From positions 40,374-104,373 of the forward strand of contig CAWEVH010000004.1 of the NCBI GenBank assembly GCA_963812415.1: a stretch of 64,000 nt of DNA, read 5' to 3'. The notes below the pieces were generated by a model. It saw nothing but the letters and a program-made list of their open reading frames with translations. It had not been told where the DNA came from and did no database searches. Source of the stretch: JACVRW01 sp963812415 (lineage in GTDB: Bacteria; Actinomycetota; Thermoleophilia; Solirubrobacterales; Thermoleophilaceae). The position numbers were made by a program, and so were the translations under genes. The number at the start of each line of letters is the position of its first letter. The stretch's first letter is position 1. Shown piece by piece: positions 1-7,442 of this stretch.

Positions 1-206
1 TCGCGGCCAAGTACCGCATCGTGGCCGGCGCCGGCTCGGACTCGCACGTCGCCCAGGGCCTCGGCTCGGTGAAGATCCGCATGCGCGACTTCGACGGGCC
101 GGAGGAGTTCCTCGAGTCGCTCCGAGACGCGGACATCGTGCGCAAGCGGCAGTCGCTCCTCTACGTCCAGGCGCTCAAGTTCATCCAGACGCGCGGCAAG
201 AAGTGA
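1..206 (+). CDS. PHP-domain metal-dependent phosphoesterase, C-terminal fragment
   Basis: Only the last 67 or so residues are in the window; the 5' end lies outside and codons run from base 3. The visible part carries GSDSHVAQGLG, the last metal-binding Ser-Asp-x-His segment of PHP-type phosphoesterases, followed by the DFDGPEEFLESLRDAD region usual at the end of actinobacterial PHP proteins. Members hydrolyse phosphodiesters or nucleotides using two or three bound metals; the substrate cannot be told here. The stop codon overlaps the ATG of the next gene (TGATG), so the two are probably translated together. Confidence 0.72.
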   Translation, partial: AAKYRIVAGAGSDSHVAQGLGSVKIRMRDFDGPEEFLESLRDADIVRKRQSLLYVQALKFIQTRGKK

Positions 207-859
207 TGCGTCGCGCAGGAGCGGAGCAAGCGCCGTCCAATCTCTCCGGTCAAGTGCCCGCGACCGACGACGAGATCCGCGAGAAGTACCTCGAGCGCGC
301 CATCCGCGAGTTGAACGCGCTCACCCGCGACATCCAGGGCTGCGAGCACTGCCCGCGCGGCAACCTGATGCCCGTACTCGGGTCGGGCCACCCGCAGGCG
401 GACATCATGCTGCTCAAGTTCGCGCCGCGGCCGTCGGAGATCGAGGAGGGCGTGGCCTTCTACGGCCGCGCCGGCAGCGCGCTGATGAAGAGCTTCAAGC
501 GGCTCGGGATCGACCCGCTGGCGGTCTACGGCACGGTGTTCGTGAAGTGCCCGGTGCACGACACCGACGACTCCGCGCCCGAGTGCCGGGCGCGCGTGCT
601 CGAGGAGATCGCGATCGTCCAGCCGCGGATGGTCGTCGTGATGGGCGACGAGGCGCTCGAGGAGCTGAACGGTCTCGGCGTGCCGCTGGGCCGCGAGCTC
701 GCCTACGAGCCCGGCGAGCTCCAGCGCCTCACACCGTCGTGCGAGGCACTCGTCACACCGGACATCGACCGCTCGCTCGACGACGAGCAGGCCAAGCGCG
801 AGTTCTGGGCGGCGTTCCGTGCGCTGGGCGAGTGGTACTCGGACCTCCCGCCGTACTGA
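206..859 (+). CDS. Uracil-DNA glycosylase superfamily protein (type 4/5-like, divergent active site)
   Basis: 217 residues. Four cysteines spaced C46-x2-C49-x65-C115-x11-C127 match the 4Fe-4S ligand pattern of family 4 uracil-DNA glycosylases, and FYGRAGSALM matches the PFVGRAGxLL segment. The usual catalytic motif GEAPG is replaced by LKFAP, and the second motif HPS by TPD, so activity on uracil is doubtful and another damaged base or loss of activity is possible. The start at 206 (ATG) is chosen over the adjacent in-frame GTG at 203 because it makes the normal TGATG overlap with the PHP gene. A GC-rich hairpin follows the stop. Confidence 0.75.
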   Translation: MRRAGAEQAPSNLSGQVPATDDEIREKYLERAIRELNALTRDIQGCEHCPRGNLMPVLGSGHPQADIMLLKFAPRPSEIEEGVAFYGRAGSALMKSFKRLGIDPLAVYGTVFVKCPVHDTDDSAPECRARVLEEIAIVQPRMVVVMGDEALEELNGLGVPLGRELAYEPGELQRLTPSCEALVTPDIDRSLDDEQAKREFWAAFRALGEWYSDLPPY

Positions 860-866
860 CTCCATC

Positions 867-884
867 GGGGGGCTCACGCCCCCC
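867..884 (+). terminator. GC-rich hairpin after the UDG-like gene
   Basis: A perfect 7-bp stem (GGGGGGC / GCCCCCC) around a TCAC loop begins 8 nt after the stop at 859. There is no U-tract, as is common in high-GC actinobacteria, so termination is plausible but unproven. Confidence 0.45.
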
Positions 885-917
885 GTGCCCCCCGCGGCAC
901 CACGGCCGGCCGCGGAG

Positions 918-923
918 TAACCT
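918..923 (+). promoter_or_regulatory. -10 box TAACCT of a leaderless transcript
   Basis: TAACCT fits the actinobacterial TANNNT consensus and lies 7 nt before the ATG at 931, which would put transcription start on or next to the start codon. No Shine-Dalgarno sequence fits in the gap, and no clear -35 box is visible. Confidence 0.5.
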
Positions 924-930
924 GCGGGGC

Positions 931-1353
931 ATGACCGAGGCGGCACGCGTCCTCGTGGTCGCGAACCGGACGGCGGAGTCGCCCGAGCTGCTGGAGGCGC
1001 TCCGCACCCGGACCGTTAAGGGGCCCTGTGAGTTCACCCTGCTGGTGCCCTCCACGCCGCACGGCATCGCCTGGGCGGCCGACATGCATGCGGGCGGCGA
1101 CGAGGCCGAGGCTCACCGCTCCGCGTTCGTGGCGGAGCTGCGCGACGAGGGCCTCAACGTGGCCGACGCGCGCGTGGGCGACCCGGATCCGCTCGCCGCG
1201 ATCCAGGACGAGTGCAACTTCCACGAGTACGACGAGCTGATCGTCTCGACGCTGCCGCTCAAGCTCTCCAAGTGGCTCCACATCGACCTGCCGCGCAAGG
1301 CGGAGGCCGCCACCGGGCTGCCCGTGAAGCACGTCGTCGGGAGCGAGGCCTGA
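931..1353 (+). CDS. Small alpha/beta protein, universal-stress-like
   Basis: 140 residues. The alternating pattern (RVLVVANRT at the N-terminus, FTLLVPS, then YDELIVSTLP followed by LPVKHVVG) resembles a flavodoxin/USP-type fold as in actinobacterial universal-stress-like proteins. I see no classical USP ATP-binding GxxG(9)GS motif, so nucleotide binding is not supported. The start at 931 is favoured by the well-placed -10 box. The stop overlaps the next ATG (TGATG), so it forms a two-gene unit with a small cysteine-containing protein. The exact function is unknown. Confidence 0.6.
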   Translation: MTEAARVLVVANRTAESPELLEALRTRTVKGPCEFTLLVPSTPHGIAWAADMHAGGDEAEAHRSAFVAELRDEGLNVADARVGDPDPLAAIQDECNFHEYDELIVSTLPLKLSKWLHIDLPRKAEAATGLPVKHVVGSEA

Positions 1354-1532
1354 TGGAGCTCGAGGAGCGAGAGGGCGTCGAGCCGGTGATCGAGCGCCGC
1401 TGCGCGGAATGCGGAACGGCTCTCACGAGCGCCGAGATCGAGGCCGCACTCGAGACGGGCGGCCCCTTCCTGTGCACCGTCCACGCGAACGAGGAGGTCG
1501 CGCTGGACGAGGACTCCGACTCGCCGTCCTAG
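1353..1532 (+). CDS. Small cysteine-containing acidic protein
   Basis: 59 residues, starting at the ATG that overlaps the preceding stop. It has one CAEC pair near residue 20 and a later Cys-x-x-His (CTVH), together a plausible zinc site C-x2-C...C-x2-H. It ends in a very acidic tail. I do not recognise a named family. Its stop overlaps the stop of the convergent rRNA methyltransferase gene over the four bases CTAG, so the two coding regions leave no space for a terminator between them. Confidence 0.6.
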   Translation: MELEEREGVEPVIERRCAECGTALTSAEIEAALETGGPFLCTVHANEEVALDEDSDSPS

Positions 1533-2899
1533 CCGCCGCGCTCGAGCAGCGCCACGCACTCGATGTGCGGCGTCTGCGGGAACATGTCCACTGGCCGCAC
1601 GGTCCGTAGCTCGTAGCCCGCGTCCACCATCTGGCGGGCATTCGGGGCGAGCGTGGTGGCATTGCAGGACACGTAGACGATCCGGCTCGCCTCGGCCTCG
1701 AGCATCCGGCGCACGACCTTCTGCGAGAGCCCGGCGCGCGGCGGATCGACCACCACCACGTCCGGCCGACCCGACTTCTCGAGCAGCGGGCGCATCGCCA
1801 GTCGCACGTCGCCGGCGAAGAAGCTCGCGTTGTCGATGCCGTTCAGGCGGGCGTTCTCGATCGCGTCCGCCACAGCGGCCTCCACGATCTCGACGCCCCA
1901 GACCTCGCCGGCGTCGAGCGCCATCGCGAGCGCGATCGTGCCGATCCCGCAGAACAGGTCGAGCACCTTCTCGCGCCCGCTCAGCCCCGCGAGCGCCACG
2001 GCCTCGCCGTAGAGGCGCTCGGCCATCTCGGTGTTGGTCTGGAAGAAGGCGTCCGGGGAGATGCGGAAGCGCAGCCCCGAGAGCTCCTCCTCGATGTACG
2101 CGCCGGCGCCCTTCACGACCTGCGTCTCGCCCGAGCGCGTGGTCTCGGCGACGCTGTCGGCGCGCGTCCACAGGAAGGCGTCGGCGGGAGTGACCGCCGC
2201 CAGCTCGTCGACGCGGAACGACGACCCGGGGCTCGTGACCACGCGCGCCTGGAGTTGACCGGTGCGCCTGCCCTCGCGCACCACGAGGTTGCGCAGGAGC
2301 CCGTTCTGGTCGCGCCGGTCCCAGGCGGTGAGGCCCTCCGCGCGGCACCAGTTGCCGACCGCCGTGCGCAGCTCGTCCACGCGCTCGGAGGCGAGGATGT
2401 CCTCGGGAACCGCGTCGATCACGTCCCAGCGGCCCGGCCGGTGGAAGCCGAGCACGAGCTCGGCGTCGTCGTCCTCGCCGAACGAGTACTCGAGCTTGTT
2501 GCGGTAGCGCAGCTGCTCGAGCGCGGGGACGATGGGCTCGACCGGCGGGCTCTCGAAGCGCCCGATGCGCTCGAGCGCATCGCGCACCTGCGCCTCCTTC
2601 TCGGCGAGCTGGCGCTCGTACGGGAGCACCTGCCAGGGCGCGCCCGGGTGGGGCGCCACGGGCTCGACCCGGTCCGGGCTCGGCGCGAGCAGCTCCAGCG
2701 TGTCGGCCTCCGCGAACGAGCGCTTCGACTTGGTCACCCGCGCACGCACGCGATCGCCCGGCACCGCGCCCCGGACGAACACCACGTAGCCGTCCGTGCG
2801 CGCGACCCCCGCCCCGCCGTGGGCGAGGCGGTCGATCGTGAGCTCGAGCTCGTCGCCCGAGCGCGGGCGCGTGCGCTGGCTTGCCTCGGCACCGCTCAT
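1529..2899 (-). CDS. 23S rRNA / tRNA (uracil-5-)-methyltransferase, TrmA/RumA family
   Basis: 456 residues, normal length. An N-terminal TRAM RNA-binding domain (about residues 12-70) is followed by a SAM-dependent methyltransferase domain with DLFCGIGT (SAM loop), VDPPRAG and SCNATT, which carries the catalytic cysteine that attacks C6 of uracil. A glutamate near the end (HIECVALL) matches the general-base position. The four-cysteine 4Fe-4S site that normally follows the TRAM domain in RumA is missing: the region reads PHPGAPWQVLPYERQ with no cysteine. The start at 2899 is supported by TAGCCT 8 nt upstream. Confidence 0.88.
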   Translation of the reverse strand: MSGAEASQRTRPRSGDELELTIDRLAHGGAGVARTDGYVVFVRGAVPGDRVRARVTKSKRSFAEADTLELLAPSPDRVEPVAPHPGAPWQVLPYERQLAEKEAQVRDALERIGRFESPPVEPIVPALEQLRYRNKLEYSFGEDDDAELVLGFHRPGRWDVIDAVPEDILASERVDELRTAVGNWCRAEGLTAWDRRDQNGLLRNLVVREGRRTGQLQARVVTSPGSSFRVDELAAVTPADAFLWTRADSVAETTRSGETQVVKGAGAYIEEELSGLRFRISPDAFFQTNTEMAERLYGEAVALAGLSGREKVLDLFCGIGTIALAMALDAGEVWGVEIVEAAVADAIENARLNGIDNASFFAGDVRLAMRPLLEKSGRPDVVVVDPPRAGLSQKVVRRMLEAEASRIVYVSCNATTLAPNARQMVDAGYELRTVRPVDMFPQTPHIECVALLERGG

Positions 2900-2907
2900 C
2901 GCGGTCG

Positions 2908-2913
2908 AGGCTA
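2908..2913 (-). promoter_or_regulatory. -10 box TAGCCT of a leaderless transcript
   Basis: On the minus strand TAGCCT ends 8 nt before the ATG of the uracil methyltransferase gene, matching TANNNT at a distance that puts +1 at or beside the start codon. Confidence 0.5.
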
Positions 2914-2927
2914 GTGACCGCCGCTCG

Positions 2928-3662
2928 TTAGGCGAGCTTCTTCTCGATCGCGTTCAGGATCGTCTTGCGGTTGGCGTTGCGCTTCTCGTGGTCGCGGACC
3001 TTGCGCAGCTGGGCCGGCGTGAGGTCGGAGAGTCGCGTCTGGATCTGCGCGGCGTTCAGGTCGTCGTACTCGAGGATCGGGAAGTTGGGTCCCACCCCCG
3101 CCGCCCGCCGCGCCTTGTCCACCGTCGCGAGTGCCGGGGAGGCCGCTCGCGCGGCCCGGCCACGGGCTCCGCTCGCCCGCTTGCGGGCGTCCTTGGCGGC
3201 GCTCCCGGCGCGCTTGCGCGCCCCGGCGGTGCGACCCTCGATCTCGTCGCGACCGCGTCCGAGCAGCTGCTCGAGGTCGCCGAGCACGTCGTCGGTCTGC
3301 TTGCGCCCGCGCTTCACGAGGTCCGCCGCGATCGTGCGGGCACCCTTGGCGGTGATCTGGCCGTTCTTCACGGCCTCGTCGAGCGCCTCCTCGATGCGGT
3401 CGCGGCTCAGCATCACGATGCCGGCGGGGCGGATCAGGTGCGTGCGAAGCGCGTCGCGCAGCTCGGCCACCGTCTTGGCCTCGACGCCCGCCTTGGCGGC
3501 CGGCTTCGTTGCCGCCCGCGCGGTGCTCGTGGCCGTCTTCTGGGCTCGCTGCTGGCGCCCGCGGGCCTGGCCGCCCTTCTTTGCGGCTGCGCTCCGCTTC
3601 GATGCCGGCGCTGCCTTGCGGGCTCCCCCGCTCGCCTTCTTCGTGGTCCGGCGCTCGGCCAT
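2928..3662 (-). CDS. Ala/Lys-rich histone-H1-like nucleoid protein
   Basis: 244 residues. Residues 1-60 are almost wholly Ala, Lys, Arg, Thr and Ser, like the tails of bacterial H1-like proteins. A helical middle section follows (AKTVAELRDALRTHLI...), then a second Lys/Arg/Ala-rich linker at about 140-185. The last 50 residues (FPILEYDDLNAAQI... LTPAQLRKVRDHE) match a small C-terminal helical domain common in actinobacteria that follows SPLDYDALTA-like sequence. It may bind DNA or act as a granule-associated phasin-like protein; nucleoid binding is inferred from composition. Start ATG at 3662. Confidence 0.7.
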   Translation of the reverse strand: MAERRTTKKASGGARKAAPASKRSAAAKKGGQARGRQQRAQKTATSTARAATKPAAKAGVEAKTVAELRDALRTHLIRPAGIVMLSRDRIEEALDEAVKNGQITAKGARTIAADLVKRGRKQTDDVLGDLEQLLGRGRDEIEGRTAGARKRAGSAAKDARKRASGARGRAARAASPALATVDKARRAAGVGPNFPILEYDDLNAAQIQTRLSDLTPAQLRKVRDHEKRNANRKTILNAIEKKLA

Positions 3663-3706
3663 CCTCGCTCTCTCCTCGGTCTCGACGTTCGTGGGTCCGG
3701 CGCGGA

Positions 3707-4543
3707 CTATCCCAGCTTGCCCCCGGCCGTGCGGAACTCCGCGCTCACCGGCGCGTGGTCGGAGAGCCTGATGCGCCGGCCGGCCGGCCCGGGCAGCTCG
3801 CGCCGCTCCGCCGCCAGCCGCCGAGGCGGCTCCTCGACCTCCAGTCCGCGTGCCAGCAGATGGTCGATCGCGTCCGGCGCGGTCGGCTCGCGCAGGCCCA
3901 GGCCGTCGCCCAGCACGGCGAACGGCTCCGGGTTGCGTGCAGGGCGCAGGTTGAGGTCGCCGCCGAAGACGAGCGGGTCGCCGGCCGACCACTCGAGCGC
4001 GCACTTGGCCGCCCGCACCACCTCGGCGCCGGCCAGTTCGGGGAGTCCGGCAGACGCATGGAGGTTGGCCACGCAGAGCGTCTCGGCCGTCCCGGGCAGC
4101 GCCACGCGAGCCCAGTGCATCCGCCGCTGCTCGGGCTTCCAGGCGATCGTGAGCTTGTTGCGAGCGACGATGCGGGCCGGGTGGCGCACCAGGATCTGGT
4201 TCGAGCCACCCTCGCTGGAGGCGAGCAGGTCCGGGTTCAGGTCCGCGAGGCGGCGCTGGAGCGGCGGCAGCCAGTTCCGCGAGGTGAGCACGCGCACGCC
4301 GCTCGAGCGGGTGCGGAGGCAGAGCTCGCGAAACCAGCGCGGCGGGGCCTCCTGGAGCAGGGCCACGTCCCATCCCTCGAGGCCGTCGAGCACACGCGCG
4401 AATTCATCGAGGAGCGGCCGGTTGACCTGGGCATAGGCGGCGCCCAGCTCGGTGCGCCCGAACAGACGGGAGCGCCAGGTGAAGAGCGCTGGATCCGGGG
4501 GGAAGTCGCGACCGTGGTAGAGGTTCCAGCTGAGGACTCGCAT
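3707..4543 (-). CDS. Endonuclease/exonuclease/phosphatase (EEP) family hydrolase
   Basis: 278 residues. It carries the EEP catalytic set: MRVLSWNLYHGRD at the start (Asn), VALLQEAPP (metal-binding Glu), VANLHAS, GGDLNLRP (Asp/Asn) and RLSDHAPVS (the final Asp-His). The family cleaves phosphodiester or phosphomonoester bonds with Mg2+; the substrate is unknown and there is no signal peptide. The start is unambiguous because the conserved first strand begins at the Met. Its ATG overlaps the ATG of the divergent argF by two bases (CATG), so each gene's promoter must lie inside the other gene. Confidence 0.85.
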   Translation of the reverse strand: MRVLSWNLYHGRDFPPDPALFTWRSRLFGRTELGAAYAQVNRPLLDEFARVLDGLEGWDVALLQEAPPRWFRELCLRTRSSGVRVLTSRNWLPPLQRRLADLNPDLLASSEGGSNQILVRHPARIVARNKLTIAWKPEQRRMHWARVALPGTAETLCVANLHASAGLPELAGAEVVRAAKCALEWSAGDPLVFGGDLNLRPARNPEPFAVLGDGLGLREPTAPDAIDHLLARGLEVEEPPRRLAAERRELPGPAGRRIRLSDHAPVSAEFRTAGGKLG

Positions 4544-5408
4544 GCAGACCAGGCACTTCCTTACTGGCGCGGAGCTTACGACCGCCGAGCAGCGGGCGCT
4601 GATCGAGCGCGCGCTCGAGCTGAAGGCCGACCGCGGCGGCTCGCGGGCGCTCGCCGGCAAGAGCGTGGCGCTCGTGTTCGACAAGCCCTCGACGCGCACG
4701 CGCGTGTCGTTCGAGGTGGGTGTGGGCGAGCTGGGCGGCCGGCCGCTCGTCCTGCGCGAGGGGGAGTTGCAGCTGGCCCGCGGCGAGTCGCCGCGCGACA
4801 CCGCGCTCGTGCTCTCGCGCATGGTGCACGCGATCGGGATCCGTACCGGGCCGCACTCGACGGTGGAGGAGCTCGCCGAGCACTCGCAGGTCCCCGTGAT
4901 CAACATGCTCACCCACGAGCACCACCCCTGCCAGGCGCTCGCCGACCTGATGACGCTGCGCGAGCGCTTCGGGACGCTCGAGGGACTCAAGCTCGCCTAC
5001 GTCGGCGACGGCAACAACATGGCGCGCTCGCTGCTCGTCGCCGGCCAGGTGGCGGGCGTGGAGGTGGCGGTGGGCTCGCCTCCCGAGCTGTCGCTCCCAG
5101 AGGCGCCCGGCATCGAGGCGGCCGAGGCGGTGCGCGGCGCCCATGCCCTCTACACCGACGTGTGGGTGAGCATGGGCGACGAGGACGACGCCGAGCGGCG
5201 CCGCGCGCTGCTCGAGCCCTACCGGCTGGACGAGGCGCTGCTGGCCGGCGCTCGTGACGACGCGATCGTGCTGCACTGCCTGCCCGCCCACCCGGGCGAG
5301 GAGATCAGCGCCGGTCTGCTGTACGGCGAGCGCTCCGCGGTGTGGGACCAGGCGGAGAACCGTCTGCACGCCCAGAAGGCGTTGCTCGAGCTGCTCCTGG
5401 CGGCTTAA
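4542..5408 (+). CDS. argF: Ornithine carbamoyltransferase
   Basis: 288 residues, slightly shorter than most family members. It makes citrulline from ornithine and carbamoyl phosphate in arginine synthesis. Diagnostic motifs are present: the carbamoyl-phosphate loop STRTRVSFE (about residue 53), HPCQALADL, and the ornithine-binding HCLPAHPGEE near the C-terminus, with VWDQAENRLHAQK at the end. MQTRHFLTGAEL is the typical beginning, fixing the start at 4542. No other arg genes are nearby. The start codon overlaps that of the divergent EEP gene, an unusual arrangement. Confidence 0.93.
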   Translation: MQTRHFLTGAELTTAEQRALIERALELKADRGGSRALAGKSVALVFDKPSTRTRVSFEVGVGELGGRPLVLREGELQLARGESPRDTALVLSRMVHAIGIRTGPHSTVEELAEHSQVPVINMLTHEHHPCQALADLMTLRERFGTLEGLKLAYVGDGNNMARSLLVAGQVAGVEVAVGSPPELSLPEAPGIEAAEAVRGAHALYTDVWVSMGDEDDAERRRALLEPYRLDEALLAGARDDAIVLHCLPAHPGEEISAGLLYGERSAVWDQAENRLHAQKALLELLLAA

Positions 5409-5483
5409 CGAAATATTCGCGCCGCCGGACACGTCCCTCCGGTCTAGGCTTCGAGTTACCGTCCCCGGAGGAGGTCCCCCCAT

Positions 5484-5921
5484 ATGAAGAAGTGGATCGC
5501 GCTGCTCCTCGCCTGCCTCGCCCTCGGCCTCGTGTTCGCGGGCTGCGGCGACGACGACGACGATGATGGCGGCGGCTCAAATGACACCCAGCAGCCCGCC
5601 GGCGAGGGCGAGGGCGGCGTGCAGGAGTCAGGTGAGCCCGAGACCACCGGCAGCGGTGCCCAGGTCGGCATGGCGAGCATCCAGTTCGAGCCGGCCGAGA
5701 TCGAGGTGAACGCCGGGGACACCATCACCTTCACGAACAACGAGGCGGTGCCGCACGACGTGCACAAGACGAGCGGCCCCGGCGCCGACTTCAAGTCCGG
5801 ACCGACCGGCGGCATGCAGGAGGGCGACACCTTCAAGCTCACGCTCGACAAGGCCGGCACCTACGAGTACGTCTGCAACGTGCACGCGCCCGGCATGGCC
5901 GGACAGATCATGGTGAAGTAG
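5484..5921 (+). CDS. Cupredoxin (plastocyanin-like) lipoprotein
   Basis: 145 residues. A signal peptide ends in the lipobox LVFAGC, giving a lipid-anchored protein. A run of acidic residues and a disordered Gly/Glu-rich linker (to about residue 65) precede one cupredoxin domain. The type 1 copper ligands are visible: His in PHDV, then Cys, His and Met in YVCNVHAPGM. It probably carries electrons outside the membrane, for example for a copper-containing reductase or oxidase, though none is encoded here. A strong Shine-Dalgarno sequence (GGAGGAGG) precedes the ATG, unlike the many leaderless genes in this window. Confidence 0.88.
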   Translation: MKKWIALLLACLALGLVFAGCGDDDDDDGGGSNDTQQPAGEGEGGVQESGEPETTGSGAQVGMASIQFEPAEIEVNAGDTITFTNNEAVPHDVHKTSGPGADFKSGPTGGMQEGDTFKLTLDKAGTYEYVCNVHAPGMAGQIMVK

Positions 5922-5974
5922 ACCGGGGCTCGCGGCTGCCCCCGCGGCGCCTGGCCGGCGGCCGGTATCCGGCT

Positions 5975-6469
5975 CTACTCGGCCGGCCGGCGGCGCAGGC
6001 CGAAGCCCCGCAGCACGAGCAGCGCGGTCTCTCCCAGCCCCCCGCGGGACGGGAGCAGGCCGAGCTGCGTGGCGGCGTCGTAGAGGTCGAAGAAGCCGCG
6101 TGCCCTGCGCACGGCGCCGTCGCTCAGCTCCATGAAGTGCAGCCCGTGCAGACTCACGAAGCGGTCCGTGGCCGGGATCATCTGCCCGATGTCGCCGTGA
6201 TGGCTGCCGAGCGCGCGCCAGGCCACGCAGACGTGCGTCCCCCGCACGAGCGCCGGGGCGGTGGCCTCGATCCGCAGGTCGGGAAACGCCGAGCGCAGGC
6301 CCAGCGCGTGGCGGTCGAGCGCGTCCACCCCGCGCAGCGGGTCGACCGCCACCGGGTCCTCGTAGGCCACGTCCGGGGTGCAGCAGGCCTCGAAGCCGGC
6401 ACCCTGCCAGCCCGCGCGCCAGCGATCCGCCAGCGCGTCGACCGCCGAGCGCTCGAGCTCGCCGCTCAC
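5975..6469 (-). CDS. SnoaL-like / NTF2-fold protein
   Basis: 164 residues. The pattern ADRWRAGWQG...YEDPVAVDPLRGVDAL...SAFPDLRIEA...G is that of the SnoaL-like polyketide cyclase / ester cyclase family, a one-domain NTF2 fold that binds small hydrophobic substrates. No specific substrate is indicated. Its start overlaps the thiG stop by four bases (ATGA), so it is the last gene of the thiamine operon. A link to thiamine chemistry is possible but not established; co-transcription may be incidental. Confidence 0.72.
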   Translation of the reverse strand: MSGELERSAVDALADRWRAGWQGAGFEACCTPDVAYEDPVAVDPLRGVDALDRHALGLRSAFPDLRIEATAPALVRGTHVCVAWRALGSHHGDIGQMIPATDRFVSLHGLHFMELSDGAVRRARGFFDLYDAATQLGLLPSRGGLGETALLVLRGFGLRRRPAE

Positions 6470-7230
6470 GCCAGCTCGGCCACTCCCTCCTCGGGCGAGG
6501 AGGGGTGCGCGTACAGCCGCCGGGGAATGCGCCCGGCCGCGCGGGCCTCGTGGCCGGCCTCGACCGCCTTGCGCATCGCGCGGGCCATCGCCGCCGGATC
6601 GGCCGCACGCGAGATCGCGCTCGCCAGCAGCACCGCGTCGCAGCCTTCCTCCATGGCGAGCGCGGCGTCGGAGGCCGTGCCGATGCCGGCGTCGAGGATC
6701 ACCGGCACGCGCGCCGCCTCGACGATCAGCCGCAGGTTGTAGACGTTGTTGATCCCCATGCCGCTGCCGATCGGCGAGCCGAGCGGCATCACCGCCGAGC
6801 AGCCGGCGTCCTCGAGGCGCCGCGCGAGGATCGGGTCGTCGTTGGTGTAGGGAAGGACCGTGAAGCCATCCGCCACGAGCTCTTCCGCCGCGTTCAGGAG
6901 CTCGGCCGGGTCAGGAAGCAGCGTCCGGTCGTCGCCGATCACCTCGAGCTTCACCCAGTCGCTGCCGAGCGCCTCGCGCGCGAGCTTGGCGGTGGTCACC
7001 GCCTCGCGCGCGGTGAAGCAGCCGGCGGTGTTCGGCAGCACGTCGATGCCGGCCTGCTCGAGCACGTCGACGATCGAGCCCGGCGCACTCGGGTCCACCC
7101 GGCGCATCGCGACGGTCGCCAGCTCGGCCCCCGACTCCGCGGCGGCTCCGGCCAGTGCCTCCATGCTGCGAAAGCCGCCCGTGCCGAGGATGAGCCGCGA
7201 CTCGAATGTGCGTCCCGCGATCTCGAACAT
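6466..7230 (-). CDS. thiG: Thiazole synthase ThiG
   Basis: 254 residues, standard length. ThiG condenses 1-deoxyxylulose-5-phosphate, dehydroglycine and ThiS-bound sulfur into the thiazole of thiamine. LILGTGGFRS at the start, LPNTAGCFTAREAV, WVKLEVIGDDRTLLPD and PLGSPIGSGMGINN (phosphate-binding loop) are diagnostic; the Schiff-base Lys is the one in VKLEVI. The start at 7230 (ATG, MFEIAGRTF) overlaps the thiS stop in TGATG. It lies in the thiO-thiS-thiG operon below a TPP riboswitch. Confidence 0.95.
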   Translation of the reverse strand: MFEIAGRTFESRLILGTGGFRSMEALAGAAAESGAELATVAMRRVDPSAPGSIVDVLEQAGIDVLPNTAGCFTAREAVTTAKLAREALGSDWVKLEVIGDDRTLLPDPAELLNAAEELVADGFTVLPYTNDDPILARRLEDAGCSAVMPLGSPIGSGMGINNVYNLRLIVEAARVPVILDAGIGTASDAALAMEEGCDAVLLASAISRAADPAAMARAMRKAVEAGHEARAAGRIPRRLYAHPSSPEEGVAELA

Positions 7231-7442
7231 CAGCTGCCCCCCTGCACCGCGCGCAGCACCTCGACCTGCTGGCCCTCGCGCACCTCGGTCGTGGTCCACG
7301 CGCCGCGCGGCACCACCTCGCCGTCGACCGCCACCGCCACGCCGCGGCCGTCGTCCGGGGCGCCCGCCGCGCGCACGGCGGCGTCGACCGTCGCGGGCGC
7401 CGGCAGCTCGAGCGACTCGCCGTTCAGGATCACGGCGGTCAT
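7230..7442 (-). CDS. thiS: Sulfur carrier protein ThiS (C-terminus GGS)
   Basis: 70 residues, beta-grasp fold, beginning MTAVILNGESLELP. ThiS carries sulfur as a C-terminal thiocarboxylate for ThiG. The family normally ends exactly in Gly-Gly; here the final residues are AVQGGS, one serine past the diglycine, with the stop overlapping the thiG ATG. Either the extra residue is removed, or the family member works differently, or there is a base error. A single indel in the G-run just upstream does not restore a GG end. It overlaps thiO by four bases. Confidence 0.88.
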   Translation of the reverse strand: MTAVILNGESLELPAPATVDAAVRAAGAPDDGRGVAVAVDGEVVPRGAWTTTEVREGQQVEVLRAVQGGS

